Source of the DNA: Streptomyces sp. Ru62
Lineage (GTDB): Bacteria; Actinomycetota; Actinomycetes; Streptomycetales; Streptomycetaceae
DNA: 64,000 nt
Direction: 5' to 3'
Assembly (NCBI RefSeq): GCF_002920615.1
Contig: NZ_PQSU01000008.1
Location: 124,001 to 188,000 of the forward strand
Shown: positions 8,560-16,250 of the stretch, one piece after another
Position numbering within the stretch: position 1 is the stretch's first letter
How the letters are laid out: each line of letters begins with the position of its first letter
The notes under the pieces: model-generated
What the model saw: only the letters and a program-made list of their open reading frames with translations
Told to the model about the DNA's origin: nothing
The model's database searches: none
Position numbers and translations under genes: made by a program

Positions 8560-9255
8560 CTATCGCCCCTGCACGAACCGTGCCCGCTCGGCCGGCGCCA
8601 GCCGCTCCGTCGCATAGCGGACGGTGATGCGCGGCAGCTCGTCGAGGTGCCGGTCGAGGAAGGCCACCATGAGCGGTTCGTCCCGGCGGCCGATCTCCCG
8701 CAGCATCCAGCCGAGCGCCTTGTGGATCAGAGGTTCCGGATCCCGGCGCAACGCCAGCACCAGGCGGAACGTCGGCTCGAAGCGTCCCTCGCGGATCAGC
8801 GCCAGCGTGGCGAGCACAGCGATCCGCCGGTCCCACAACCACGAGGACGCGGCCAGTTCGTCCAGGACCCGCAGGTCCCCCTCCAGTAGCCACGGCCCGA
8901 GTACGACGTGCGCGGAACCGTCGACCAGGTCCCAGTTGTCCACGCACTCGGTACGCGCCAGATAGAAGTCGACCAGCGCCTTGCGGTCCGCGCCGCGCGC
9001 CGTGCGCACCTGCTCGGCCAGGACCAGCAGCCCGGCGAAGCGCTCCTCGTGGACCCGGCTGCGCAGCAGCGCGTCCACGTCGTCGAGGGACAGGCCGCGG
9101 TAGGCGCGCGCCAGCTTGCGCAGCACCGGCACGCGTACACCGAGCAGTTCGTCGTCCTGCGTACGGCTGAGCACCCGCTCCTGCTGCGCCCGCACCGCCG
9201 GCTCCGCCAGATCCCGCAACCCGGCCCGTAATTCCTTGAGCGAAACGATCGTCAT
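8560..9255 (-). CDS. Second AlkD-family DNA glycosylase
   Basis: A 231-residue HEAT-repeat protein of the AlkD family, distinct from the one at 2180. Trp108 and Asp112 (NWDLVD) match B. cereus AlkD Trp109/Asp113; Arg in WDRRIAV matches Arg148, and Trp in KALGWMLREIG matches Trp187, so the active-site set looks complete. It is convergent with the exporter gene and divergent from the flavin hydroxylase gene, sharing a 230-base intergenic region with it. A second copy beside the cluster suggests either a product-specific glycosylase plus a back-up, or a housekeeping gene captured at the edge. ATG at 9255 is used; the longer open frame to 9504 has no family similarity. Confidence 0.88.
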   Translation of the reverse strand: MTIVSLKELRAGLRDLAEPAVRAQQERVLSRTQDDELLGVRVPVLRKLARAYRGLSLDDVDALLRSRVHEERFAGLLVLAEQVRTARGADRKALVDFYLARTECVDNWDLVDGSAHVVLGPWLLEGDLRVLDELAASSWLWDRRIAVLATLALIREGRFEPTFRLVLALRRDPEPLIHKALGWMLREIGRRDEPLMVAFLDRHLDELPRITVRYATERLAPAERARFVQGR

Positions 9256-9407
9256 GACGGCGGACGCTAGCGCAGGGCGGCCGCACGTGCCGCCGAGACC
9301 CCCGCGAAGGGGCGGCTGGTCAACTTCGTCGCGGCCGACGCCTCCGCAGTTGACCGTCGCGCAGATCCTCGCCGCCCCGGCTTCCGCCCACGCGCCCCAC
9401 GGCCACA

Positions 9408-9419
9408 TCTTGTACAAGA
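9408..9419. promoter_or_regulatory. 12-bp perfect palindrome in divergent promoter region
   Basis: TCTTGTACAAGA is its own reverse complement. It lies 65 bases upstream of the flavin hydroxylase start (9485) and 150 bases upstream of the second alkD-like gene, in the non-coding region between them. The spacing and symmetry fit a dimeric repressor operator or the core of a promoter-proximal binding site. The regulator is unknown. Confidence 0.35.
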
Positions 9420-9484
9420 CCGTACTAACCGTCCTGCCGACGGGACCCGCCATGCCGGGAGCCCACGAGCCGAAGGAGAACTTG

Positions 9485-10771
9485 ATGCCGCGGAAGGCGT
9501 TCAAGGTGCTGGTGATCGGCGCGGGTCTCGCCGGACTGACCCTCGCTCAAGGACTGCGCCGACAGGGCATCGACGTGGAGGTGTTCGAACGCGACGTCGC
9601 CCCCGTCGACCGCTCGCAGGGCTTCCGCATCCACGTGAACCCGTTAGGGACCCGCGCGCTGCGCGCCTGCCTGAGCGACGAGTTGTTCGAGTTGTTCCTG
9701 GAGACGAGCGGCAGCGGCGGCAGGGGCCTGTGCTTCACCGACCACCGCCTGAGCCCCCTGCTCAGCCTGGAGGGGCCCAGGAACGAGGACCCGCTGCGCA
9801 ACCACCGGTCCGTGTGCCGGGTGACACTCCGTCACCTCCTGCTGCGCGGCCTGGAGGACGCGGTGGGCTTCGGCCGCCGGTACGAGCGGTACGAGGAGCG
9901 CGCCGACGGCCGAGTCATCGCGCACTTCGCGGACGGGTCCACGGCGGAGGGCGACATCCTGGTCGGCGCGGACGGCTGCCGGTCCCGGGTGCGTACCCAG
10001 CGGCTGCCCCAGGTGCGCGTGTCGGACACCGGAGCGATGGGCGTGGCCGGGAAGCTGCCCCTCGACGACCGGCTCCGCGGCTGGATCCACCCGCCACTGC
10101 TGGCGTCCGCGCACATCGTGATGGGCCCCCACGGCTCCCGGATGTTCGCCGCCACGCACGAGTACCGCACCAGGCCGAGCAAGGCCCTCGGCCTGCCCGC
10201 CGCCGGCGGCGACCTGCTCTTCGACACCGACACCGACTACCTGATGTGGGCGATCACGGCCACTCCCGGGCGCCTGGGCCTGCCGGCGCAGACCTCGCTC
10301 GGTCCCGAGCGACTGGCCCCGGCAGTGCGGAGCCTGGTCGACGACTGGCACCCGTTGCTGCGGCGCGCGGTCGCCGACGCCGACCCGGACACCCTCACCG
10401 CACTGTCGGTGCGCACCGCCGAGTCCGTGCCCGCCTGGCAGCCGTCCCGGATCACCCTCCTCGGCGACGCCGCGCACTGCGCGACCCCGCTCGGCGGGAT
10501 GGGCGGCAACATGGCCCTGCGCGACGCCGAACTGCTCACCCGGCACCTGGCCGCCGCCGCCCGCGACGACGAGCGGCTGGAACAGGCGGTGGGGGAGTAC
10601 GAGTCGGCGATGCGCGGCTACGCGGCGGACGCGGTCCTGAAGTCGAAGAAGAATCTGGAGCGTTCCCTCGCCGAGAACGCCGTCAGCCGGGCGCTGACCC
10701 GCGCCACGTTCCGGGTGATCGACCGCATGCCCCCCGTGAAGCGGCGTATGGCCGCCGAAGTGGGCGGCTGA
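9485..10771 (+). CDS. FAD-dependent aromatic hydroxylase (PHBH/UbiH-like), TTA codon present
   Basis: A 428-residue class A flavoprotein monooxygenase. The dinucleotide-binding motif GAGLAGLTLAQGL is at the N-terminus, ILVGADGCRSRVR gives the DG motif near residue 160, and LLGDAAHCATPLGGMGGNMA is the GD motif that contacts the FAD ribityl chain. These enzymes hydroxylate or epoxidise activated aromatic or polyene substrates using NAD(P)H and O2. ATG at 9485 follows GAAGGAGA. Codon 54 (9644-9646) is TTA, which in Streptomyces needs the bldA tRNA, so translation should be developmentally gated. It probably acts late in the pathway. Confidence 0.88.
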   Translation: MPRKAFKVLVIGAGLAGLTLAQGLRRQGIDVEVFERDVAPVDRSQGFRIHVNPLGTRALRACLSDELFELFLETSGSGGRGLCFTDHRLSPLLSLEGPRNEDPLRNHRSVCRVTLRHLLLRGLEDAVGFGRRYERYEERADGRVIAHFADGSTAEGDILVGADGCRSRVRTQRLPQVRVSDTGAMGVAGKLPLDDRLRGWIHPPLLASAHIVMGPHGSRMFAATHEYRTRPSKALGLPAAGGDLLFDTDTDYLMWAITATPGRLGLPAQTSLGPERLAPAVRSLVDDWHPLLRRAVADADPDTLTALSVRTAESVPAWQPSRITLLGDAAHCATPLGGMGGNMALRDAELLTRHLAAAARDDERLEQAVGEYESAMRGYAADAVLKSKKNLERSLAENAVSRALTRATFRVIDRMPPVKRRMAAEVGG

Positions 10772-10790
10772 CCGGGCCGTGCGCCGTCCC

Positions 10791-11669
10791 TCAGGCCCGC
10801 GTCGGCGTCGTCTGCGCGGGTCCCAGCGGCAGGCTCACCCACGCCAGCGTCCTGACCTCCGGCCGGCACCAGGGAATCCGCTCGTACTCCACCAGGTAGG
10901 GCATGGGTGGCCGGTCGCCGTCGTACAGGCCCAGCATCACGGCGCTGACCGCAAGGTGCATGAAGGTGTAGGGGATCAGCTGCACGGGGCCCGTGTGCGT
11001 GATCTGCAGCCGCCGTTGCGCGGGAACCACCTGGAGGCCGATGCCGTCCGACGGCACGAACGCCAGCGGCACCACCGTGCCCACGTCGAAACGGATCGAC
11101 GCGTCCTGGTAGAGCTCCGGGTCGTCGTGGGTGATCTCGACCGGTTGCTGCGCGTCCGGCTCGTACCCGTGGACCTCCAGCCAGTCCCGCATCTGCCGCC
11201 AGCGGCCGGACAGCGACGCGTGACTGCCGAAGTGCCGTAGGAAGGCCACCACGCGACTTCCGCTGTCCACCTCGACCAGGCCGGAGCAGCCCGGCCCGGA
11301 CGTCGGCCACGGCGCGCTCGGCTCCCGGCGCCGCAGTTCGGCCGGCGTGCTCCCGAAGGCCTCGCGGACCGCCCGCGTGAACGGCGCGTGCGCCGAGTAG
11401 CCGCACCGGGCGGCCACCTCGTGCACCGGCCAGCTCGTGAACACCAGCCGGTACGCCGCCAGTTCCAGACGGTACCGGCGCACATAGCGCTGCACCGACT
11501 CTCCGGTGGTGTCCCGGAAGATCTTCCGGAAGTAGTGCGGAGCCGTGTGCACCTGTTTCGCGATGACGTCGATGTCCACATTGGACGAGGCGTCGCGCAG
11601 TCTGGCGACGATGTGGGGAATGGCGGACAGCACCCTGCTGTCGTGAAGCGCCACCGTCGTCACACGCAT
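10791..11669 (-). CDS. AraC-family regulator with C-terminal GyrI-like effector domain
   Basis: A 292-residue protein. Residues 1-120 carry the AraC double helix-turn-helix (VDIDVIAKQVHTAPHYFRKIF, then VHEVAARCGYSAHAPFTRAV). Residues 130-290 match the GyrI-like small-molecule-binding fold, ending in LVEYERIP and LAWVSLPLG. This is the architecture of Rob/BmrR-like effector-responsive activators. It is divergent from a free-standing GyrI-like gene and convergent with the flavin hydroxylase, so it is a good candidate for sensing the cluster product or an intermediate and switching on resistance. The start was set at the ATG preceding the HTH; upstream GTG codons in the same frame are possible. 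Confidence 0.85.
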   Translation of the reverse strand: MRVTTVALHDSRVLSAIPHIVARLRDASSNVDIDVIAKQVHTAPHYFRKIFRDTTGESVQRYVRRYRLELAAYRLVFTSWPVHEVAARCGYSAHAPFTRAVREAFGSTPAELRRREPSAPWPTSGPGCSGLVEVDSGSRVVAFLRHFGSHASLSGRWRQMRDWLEVHGYEPDAQQPVEITHDDPELYQDASIRFDVGTVVPLAFVPSDGIGLQVVPAQRRLQITHTGPVQLIPYTFMHLAVSAVMLGLYDGDRPPMPYLVEYERIPWCRPEVRTLAWVSLPLGPAQTTPTRA

Positions 11670-11900
11670 GCCGCCACGACCCGTGCCCACGCCAGGCAGA
11701 TATTCCGGCACTCGGAGCCCCCGTATCCGGAATGAGCGGCACCACCCCGAAGAGAGGCGGCCCGCGCAGTCACTTGAGGGCGGATCCTGCCACATCACGG
11801 AATAGGGTCAAAGTCGTTCCAAGGCCAAGTGCGGGAATACAGTCGGGAAGTGCACGGATACCGCTCCGGTATCCCGGACGACCTCGCGAAGGCAGGGGAC

Positions 11901-12461
11901 ATGGCCGGAAGACACGTCACCGGGACAGGCGCGACGCCGGCACGGGACACCGTGCTGGCGTCCGGACAGCGCATCTTCACATTCGTCGAGTTCGGCCCGC
12001 TGCCGGTCATTTCCCTCCGTCACTCGGGAACCTTCCGTACACTCGCGCGGACTTGGCGCAATCTCATCGACTACACGGACTCCTGCGGCCTGACCCAGGG
12101 CGTACAACTCGTCGGAGTCGTCTACGACGACCCGGCGTACGTCCCGGCCGAGTCCCTCCGCTACGACGCCTGCGTCGCCGTTCCCGAAGCCGGACTGCGC
12201 CGGCTCCCGCTACCGGCCGACAGCGGACTTCCCGTCCGTTACGAAACCCTCGGCCCCGTATGGTGCTGGCGCACCACCCACCGCGGTCGCTTCGGCACCC
12301 TGTCCGAGACCTATCGGCGTGCCCTGGACACCACCGCCTTCCAGCAGCAGGGCGTCGTCGCCCCCTGCCCGAACCCCCCGTTCTACGAGATCTACCGCTC
12401 CGGCCTCGGCGCCGCCCCGGACGACGACGCCCGCATCGACATCCACCTCCCCGTCGCCTGA
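11901..12461 (+). CDS. Free-standing GyrI-like protein, candidate cyclopropanoid hydrolase or binding protein
   Basis: A 186-residue protein with the GyrI/SbmC fold. Signature segments are FGPLPVISLRHSG, VYDDPAYVPAESLRYDACVAVP and, near the end, PPFYEIYRSG with IDIHLPVA; the Glu in YEIY matches the acidic residue conserved in ligand-binding GyrI domains. Members either sequester toxins or, as shown for YtkR7 and C10R6 of yatakemycin and CC-1065 producers, open the reactive cyclopropane of their product. Placement opposite an AraC-GyrI regulator and near two AlkD genes supports a self-resistance role. ATG at 11901 is preferred; the open frame starts at GTG 11829. Confidence 0.75.
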   Translation: MAGRHVTGTGATPARDTVLASGQRIFTFVEFGPLPVISLRHSGTFRTLARTWRNLIDYTDSCGLTQGVQLVGVVYDDPAYVPAESLRYDACVAVPEAGLRRLPLPADSGLPVRYETLGPVWCWRTTHRGRFGTLSETYRRALDTTAFQQQGVVAPCPNPPFYEIYRSGLGAAPDDDARIDIHLPVA

Positions 12462-12672
12462 CAGAAACCGGCGACCCCCGTACGCGTGGCGGCATCCGCA
12501 CCCGGCCGCATGAGCAAGCGGGTCAACTCCCGGACCGGCACCCACCGTCCGAGGTGACCCTCACGCAGAACCGGACCGCCCGTCCCTGGGCGACCGCCAC
12601 CACCGCTGGAAAACTCTCGGATCCGTGACGCAGCCCACCAGCGGCCGCACCGATCAGGGGAGAGGAGCCGGC

Positions 12673-14937
12673 ATGGCGACGGCCCCGGCCACCGGCGGCA
12701 AGAAACGACAGGCCCTGCCGGGCAGGGAACCCAGGCCGCCGCTGTTCGGCGGCGCCCACTGCGAAACCTCCGCCTTCCGCAAGGCCCTGCACGCCCACGG
12801 CCTCGACGTCGGCGAGGAGATGCTGCTCGGCCTCGGTGGCGGCATCGGATTCATGTACGTCCCCAAAGCCCCCGGCACGCCACCGTTCCTCGCCACCCGC
12901 AACGACCCCTTCCCGCTCTTCACCCGCCGCATGGCCGCCGGCGTCGGCCTGGAACTCGACATCGCCACCACCACCGACCCGCGCGCGGCCAGCGACCAAC
13001 TCGCGGCGGAACTCGCCGTACACGGCCTCGCGATCGTCTACGCCGACATGCACTACCTGTCGTACCTCAGCGCCGAACACCATTTCGGCGGCCACTGCCT
13101 CGTGGTCCTCGGCGCCGACGAGGAGAGCGGCTGGCTCCGGGTCTCCGACCGCCCCGCCCGGCCCCGCACACTCGCCCCGGAGGAACTGGCCGCCGCCCGC
13201 GCCTCCCGGCACCAGCCCTTCCCGCCCCGGCACGCCCTGCTGCGTGCCCCGTGGGACCAGGCCGTCCCGCCCACCGAGGACCGGATCCGCTCGGCTCTGG
13301 CCGCCGCCGCACGCGCCGGCCTGGAGCCGGCCAACGCCGCCCTCGGCATCCAGGGCCTCCACATGCTCGCCGAACGCCTCGTCGCCACCGTCCGCGACTC
13401 GGCCACCCCCGAGGCCGTCGTCGACACACTCGTCCAGGCCTTCATCGACCTCCACCTCGCCGGAACGGGAGGCGACGGGTTCCGGAGCATGTTCCACACG
13501 TTCCTCGACGAGGCGGCCACGCTGCTCGACGATCCGCGGATCACCGACGCGATCCCCCTCGCAGCGGCCGACGCCGCCGCCTGGCAGCACCTGATCGCGA
13601 CACTGCTGCCCGCGGGCACAGCCCTCGGCGATCTCGCCGACGCGCACCGCGCGCGCGAGGAACACATCCTCTCGGGCACCCCCGAGCGCCAGGTGGAGGC
13701 ATCAGCCGTCGCCGTGCGCCTGCCCCTCCTGCGCGAGGAGGCCGTCGCCGCCGTCCCGGACCTGCGACAGGGCCTGGCGACCGCGCTGCACGACGCCGTG
13801 CACGACATCATCGACCACGAGACACGGCTGCTGCGCCTGCTGGCACCCGCGGGCGGCGGGAGTGAACCGCGGCGCTCGACCACGTACGACGACATCACCG
13901 TGAGCGAAGGAGCACACGTGAGCGCGAGTTCCACCACCACGACGACAGACGTCGCGCATCAACTCGGCCTCCTCACCGACCTGGTGACGCCGTGGGCCGT
14001 GCGCGTGGCGGCCACCCTCCGGCTCGCCGACCACATCGGCGACGACACCGTGTCCGTCGAGGACCTCGCCCGGCACACCGACGCCGCCCCCGACACCGTG
14101 GGCCGCCTCCTCGAACACCTCGCGGCCCGCGGCGTGTTCCAGCCGGACGGCCCCGGCCGGTACCGCAACACCGAACTCTCCCGACGGCTGCGCCGCGACC
14201 ACCCCATGACCGTCCACCCCTGGCTCGACATCGAGGGCGGGATGGGCCAGTACGACATCGGTCTCAGTGCGCTCCTGACCGCGGTCCGCACCGGAAAGGA
14301 CGCCTACACACCCACGTTCGGCCGGTCCTTCTTCGAAGACCTCAACAGCGACGCCCGCCGCGGCGCCGCCTACGACGAACTGATGGCGACACTCACCGCC
14401 TGGACCCTGCCGGAGATCGTCCAGGCCTACGACTGGACGACGGTCGGGCACGTCGCCGACATCGCCGGCGGCAGCGGTGCCCTCCTGACCGGCCTCCTGC
14501 AGGCCCATCCGCACCTGAGGGGAACCCTCGTCGACGACGCGCGCGCCGTGGGCACCGCCACCGAGAGGTTCACCAAGGCCGGTGTCGCCGACCGGGCCAC
14601 GGCCGTCGCCGGATCCATGTTCGAACCGCTGCCGCGCGGTGCCGACCTGTACCTCGTCAAGTCGACCGTGATGGGCTGGGGAGACGAAGGGGCCGCGGAC
14701 ATCCTGCGCCGCTGCGCCGACGCCGCCCGCCCGGGCGGCCGCGTCGTCGTCGCCGAATTCCTGCGCGGATCCCCGCGACTGGTGCCCTCCCTCGACCTGT
14801 ACATGGCCCTGCTGGGAGGAAAGGAGCGCACGGAGGACGAATTCCGGGCGCTGGGCCGCACGGCCGGGCTCACCCTGCGGACCGTCCACCCCACGCCGTC
14901 CGGATACTGCCTGCTGGAGTTCACTCCCGACGCATAG
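12673..14937 (+). CDS. Fusion: BtrH-like domain plus O-methyltransferase-like domain
   Basis: A single 754-residue frame. Residues 20-410 match the butirosin BtrH N-terminal family and its C-terminal DUF4872-like part: CETSAFRKALHAHG with the candidate nucleophilic Cys, GLGGGIGFMY, and HHFGGHCLVVLG with the candidate His. BtrH-type proteins use a papain-like fold for acyl transfer. Residues 416-754 are a full-length plant-type O-methyltransferase with an N-terminal dimerisation domain (LLTDLVTPWAVRVAATL) and SAM motif DIAGGSGAL. No stop separates them, yet GTG at 13918 has a good Shine-Dalgarno (GAAGGAGC) and begins exactly where the second protein should, so a separate product may also be made. 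The usual catalytic His is missing (VMGWGDEG replaces LHDWND). ATG 12673 follows AGAGGAG. Confidence 0.8.
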   Translation: MATAPATGGKKRQALPGREPRPPLFGGAHCETSAFRKALHAHGLDVGEEMLLGLGGGIGFMYVPKAPGTPPFLATRNDPFPLFTRRMAAGVGLELDIATTTDPRAASDQLAAELAVHGLAIVYADMHYLSYLSAEHHFGGHCLVVLGADEESGWLRVSDRPARPRTLAPEELAAARASRHQPFPPRHALLRAPWDQAVPPTEDRIRSALAAAARAGLEPANAALGIQGLHMLAERLVATVRDSATPEAVVDTLVQAFIDLHLAGTGGDGFRSMFHTFLDEAATLLDDPRITDAIPLAAADAAAWQHLIATLLPAGTALGDLADAHRAREEHILSGTPERQVEASAVAVRLPLLREEAVAAVPDLRQGLATALHDAVHDIIDHETRLLRLLAPAGGGSEPRRSTTYDDITVSEGAHVSASSTTTTTDVAHQLGLLTDLVTPWAVRVAATLRLADHIGDDTVSVEDLARHTDAAPDTVGRLLEHLAARGVFQPDGPGRYRNTELSRRLRRDHPMTVHPWLDIEGGMGQYDIGLSALLTAVRTGKDAYTPTFGRSFFEDLNSDARRGAAYDELMATLTAWTLPEIVQAYDWTTVGHVADIAGGSGALLTGLLQAHPHLRGTLVDDARAVGTATERFTKAGVADRATAVAGSMFEPLPRGADLYLVKSTVMGWGDEGAADILRRCADAARPGGRVVVAEFLRGSPRLVPSLDLYMALLGGKERTEDEFRALGRTAGLTLRTVHPTPSGYCLLEFTPDA

Positions 14938-15020
14938 GGTCGTGCACACAACTGCCGGCAGCAACACCGACGGGACCTCCAGTGCAGAACGCGACACTCC
15001 TTCGTTCCCACGACCGGCCC

Positions 15021-15545
15021 ATGGAGCAAGGTGCCTCCGGCACCCCTCACTGGACGGTGGTACGCGCCCAGCCCCTGCTCGTCCTCAGCCTCAGAAACCC
15101 GGGGGGAGCGGACACGTGGAGGGACACGTGGCGCAGCCTCACCGCCCTCGTCTTCTCCTGCGGCCTCGCGACCAGGGAGACCAGAGCGCTCGAAGTGCAC
15201 TACGACGCGGGCACGACGCGCCGCTTCGACGCCTGCCTGTCCATCCCGTCCTCCAGGCTCGCGGCAGAGGTGACCGCCGACGACCTCGCCCAGGTGCCCG
15301 GAGCGAGGATGGAAACCGTCATGGGCCACGGACCGTTCCTCCACCACAGGCCCACCGCCGGGCAGGACGGGCGGCCCGCCCCGGCAGCACCCCTGCCCCC
15401 GGCCGCCGCCCCGCACCCGACCTCGCTCGTCCCCGCCTGGCCCCGCTACCACGTCTACGCATGCAGCCCGGCCCTGGCCGGGGAAACACCCGTGATCACC
15501 GACACCTACATCACCCTGACCGCGTCCGCACCCGCCCGGCCCTGA
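15021..15545 (+). CDS. Second free-standing GyrI-like protein (divergent)
   Basis: A 174-residue protein related to the one at 11901: VVRAQPLLVLSLRNPGG and YDAGTTRRFDACLSIPS align with its core, and ITDTYITL ends the fold. The position of the Glu in the other protein (YEIY) is replaced here (YHVY), and a Pro/Ala-rich insert precedes it, so ligand binding or catalysis may differ. It lies between two O-methyltransferase-type genes in the same direction, so it is part of the cluster. The start is uncertain: ATG 15021 or GTG 14982, neither with a strong ribosome site. Confidence 0.6.
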   Translation: MEQGASGTPHWTVVRAQPLLVLSLRNPGGADTWRDTWRSLTALVFSCGLATRETRALEVHYDAGTTRRFDACLSIPSSRLAAEVTADDLAQVPGARMETVMGHGPFLHHRPTAGQDGRPAPAAPLPPAAAPHPTSLVPAWPRYHVYACSPALAGETPVITDTYITLTASAPARP

Positions 15546-15617
15546 CGCGCACGGCCCGGGGTGCGGTGGCACGCGGCTGACGAGCTGTCCCTACCCGACC
15601 CCGGACGGAGCGCCACC

Positions 15618-16250
15618 ATGACGACGCCCACCACCGCGCTCGACTGGAACCGCAGCTACCGCAACGGCGACCACCACACCTACTGGGAACTCAGCCACCC
15701 CTCCGCCGAACTCGTCGGATTCCTGGCAGCCCACGGGCCGGGCGCCGGACGCACCGCCCTCGACATCGGCTGCGGAACCGGCTGGGACGCCATCGCCCTG
15801 GCCGGCGCCGGATACCGGGCCACCGGCATCGACCTCAGCGCGGAAGCCCTCACCCTGGCCAGGGCCCGCGCCGCGGAGGAAGCCCCCGAGGACGCCCCGC
15901 CCGCCTTCCAGCAGGCCGACGTGCGCGACCTGCCGTTTCCCGACGGTACCTTCGACGTCGTCGTGGACCGCGGCTGCTTCCACCATCTCGGCGGGGAGGA
16001 CCGCGCGCTGTACGCCGGCGAAACCGCACGCGTCCTGCGTCCGGGCGGCTGCCTCTACCTCCGGGGCAGCCGCGTGGACAGCTTCCCGTTCAAGCCGCTC
16101 ACCGCACAGGGTCTGGCCGACGTCTTCGTCCGCTTCGGCTTCGCGGTCGGCCCCCTGCTGCCGTTCCACCTCCAGACGGACGCGATGAGCCTGCCCGCGT
16201 ACGCCTGCGTACTGACCCGGACCACCACCAGCGACGGAGCGAACGCATGA
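15618..16250 (+). CDS. Class I SAM-dependent methyltransferase (Methyltransf_11 type)
   Basis: A 210-residue methyltransferase with motif I ALDIGCGTGWDAI (about residue 46), acidic post-beta-2 GIDLSAEAL, motif QADVRDLPFPDGTFDVVVDRG and the GGxLYLRG strand. There is no extra N- or C-terminal domain, as in many small-molecule N- or O-methyltransferases. ATG 15618 follows GGACGGAG by 7 bases. Its stop overlaps the start of the next methyltransferase (ATGA), so the two are translationally coupled and probably act in one pathway segment. Confidence 0.88.
   Translation: MTTPTTALDWNRSYRNGDHHTYWELSHPSAELVGFLAAHGPGAGRTALDIGCGTGWDAIALAGAGYRATGIDLSAEALTLARARAAEEAPEDAPPAFQQADVRDLPFPDGTFDVVVDRGCFHHLGGEDRALYAGETARVLRPGGCLYLRGSRVDSFPFKPLTAQGLADVFVRFGFAVGPLLPFHLQTDAMSLPAYACVLTRTTTSDGANA

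Noticed and set aside
8560..9504. Longer start (9504) for the second AlkD-like gene
   Set aside because: Extra 83 residues have no family similarity and would overlap the start region of the divergent flavin hydroxylase.
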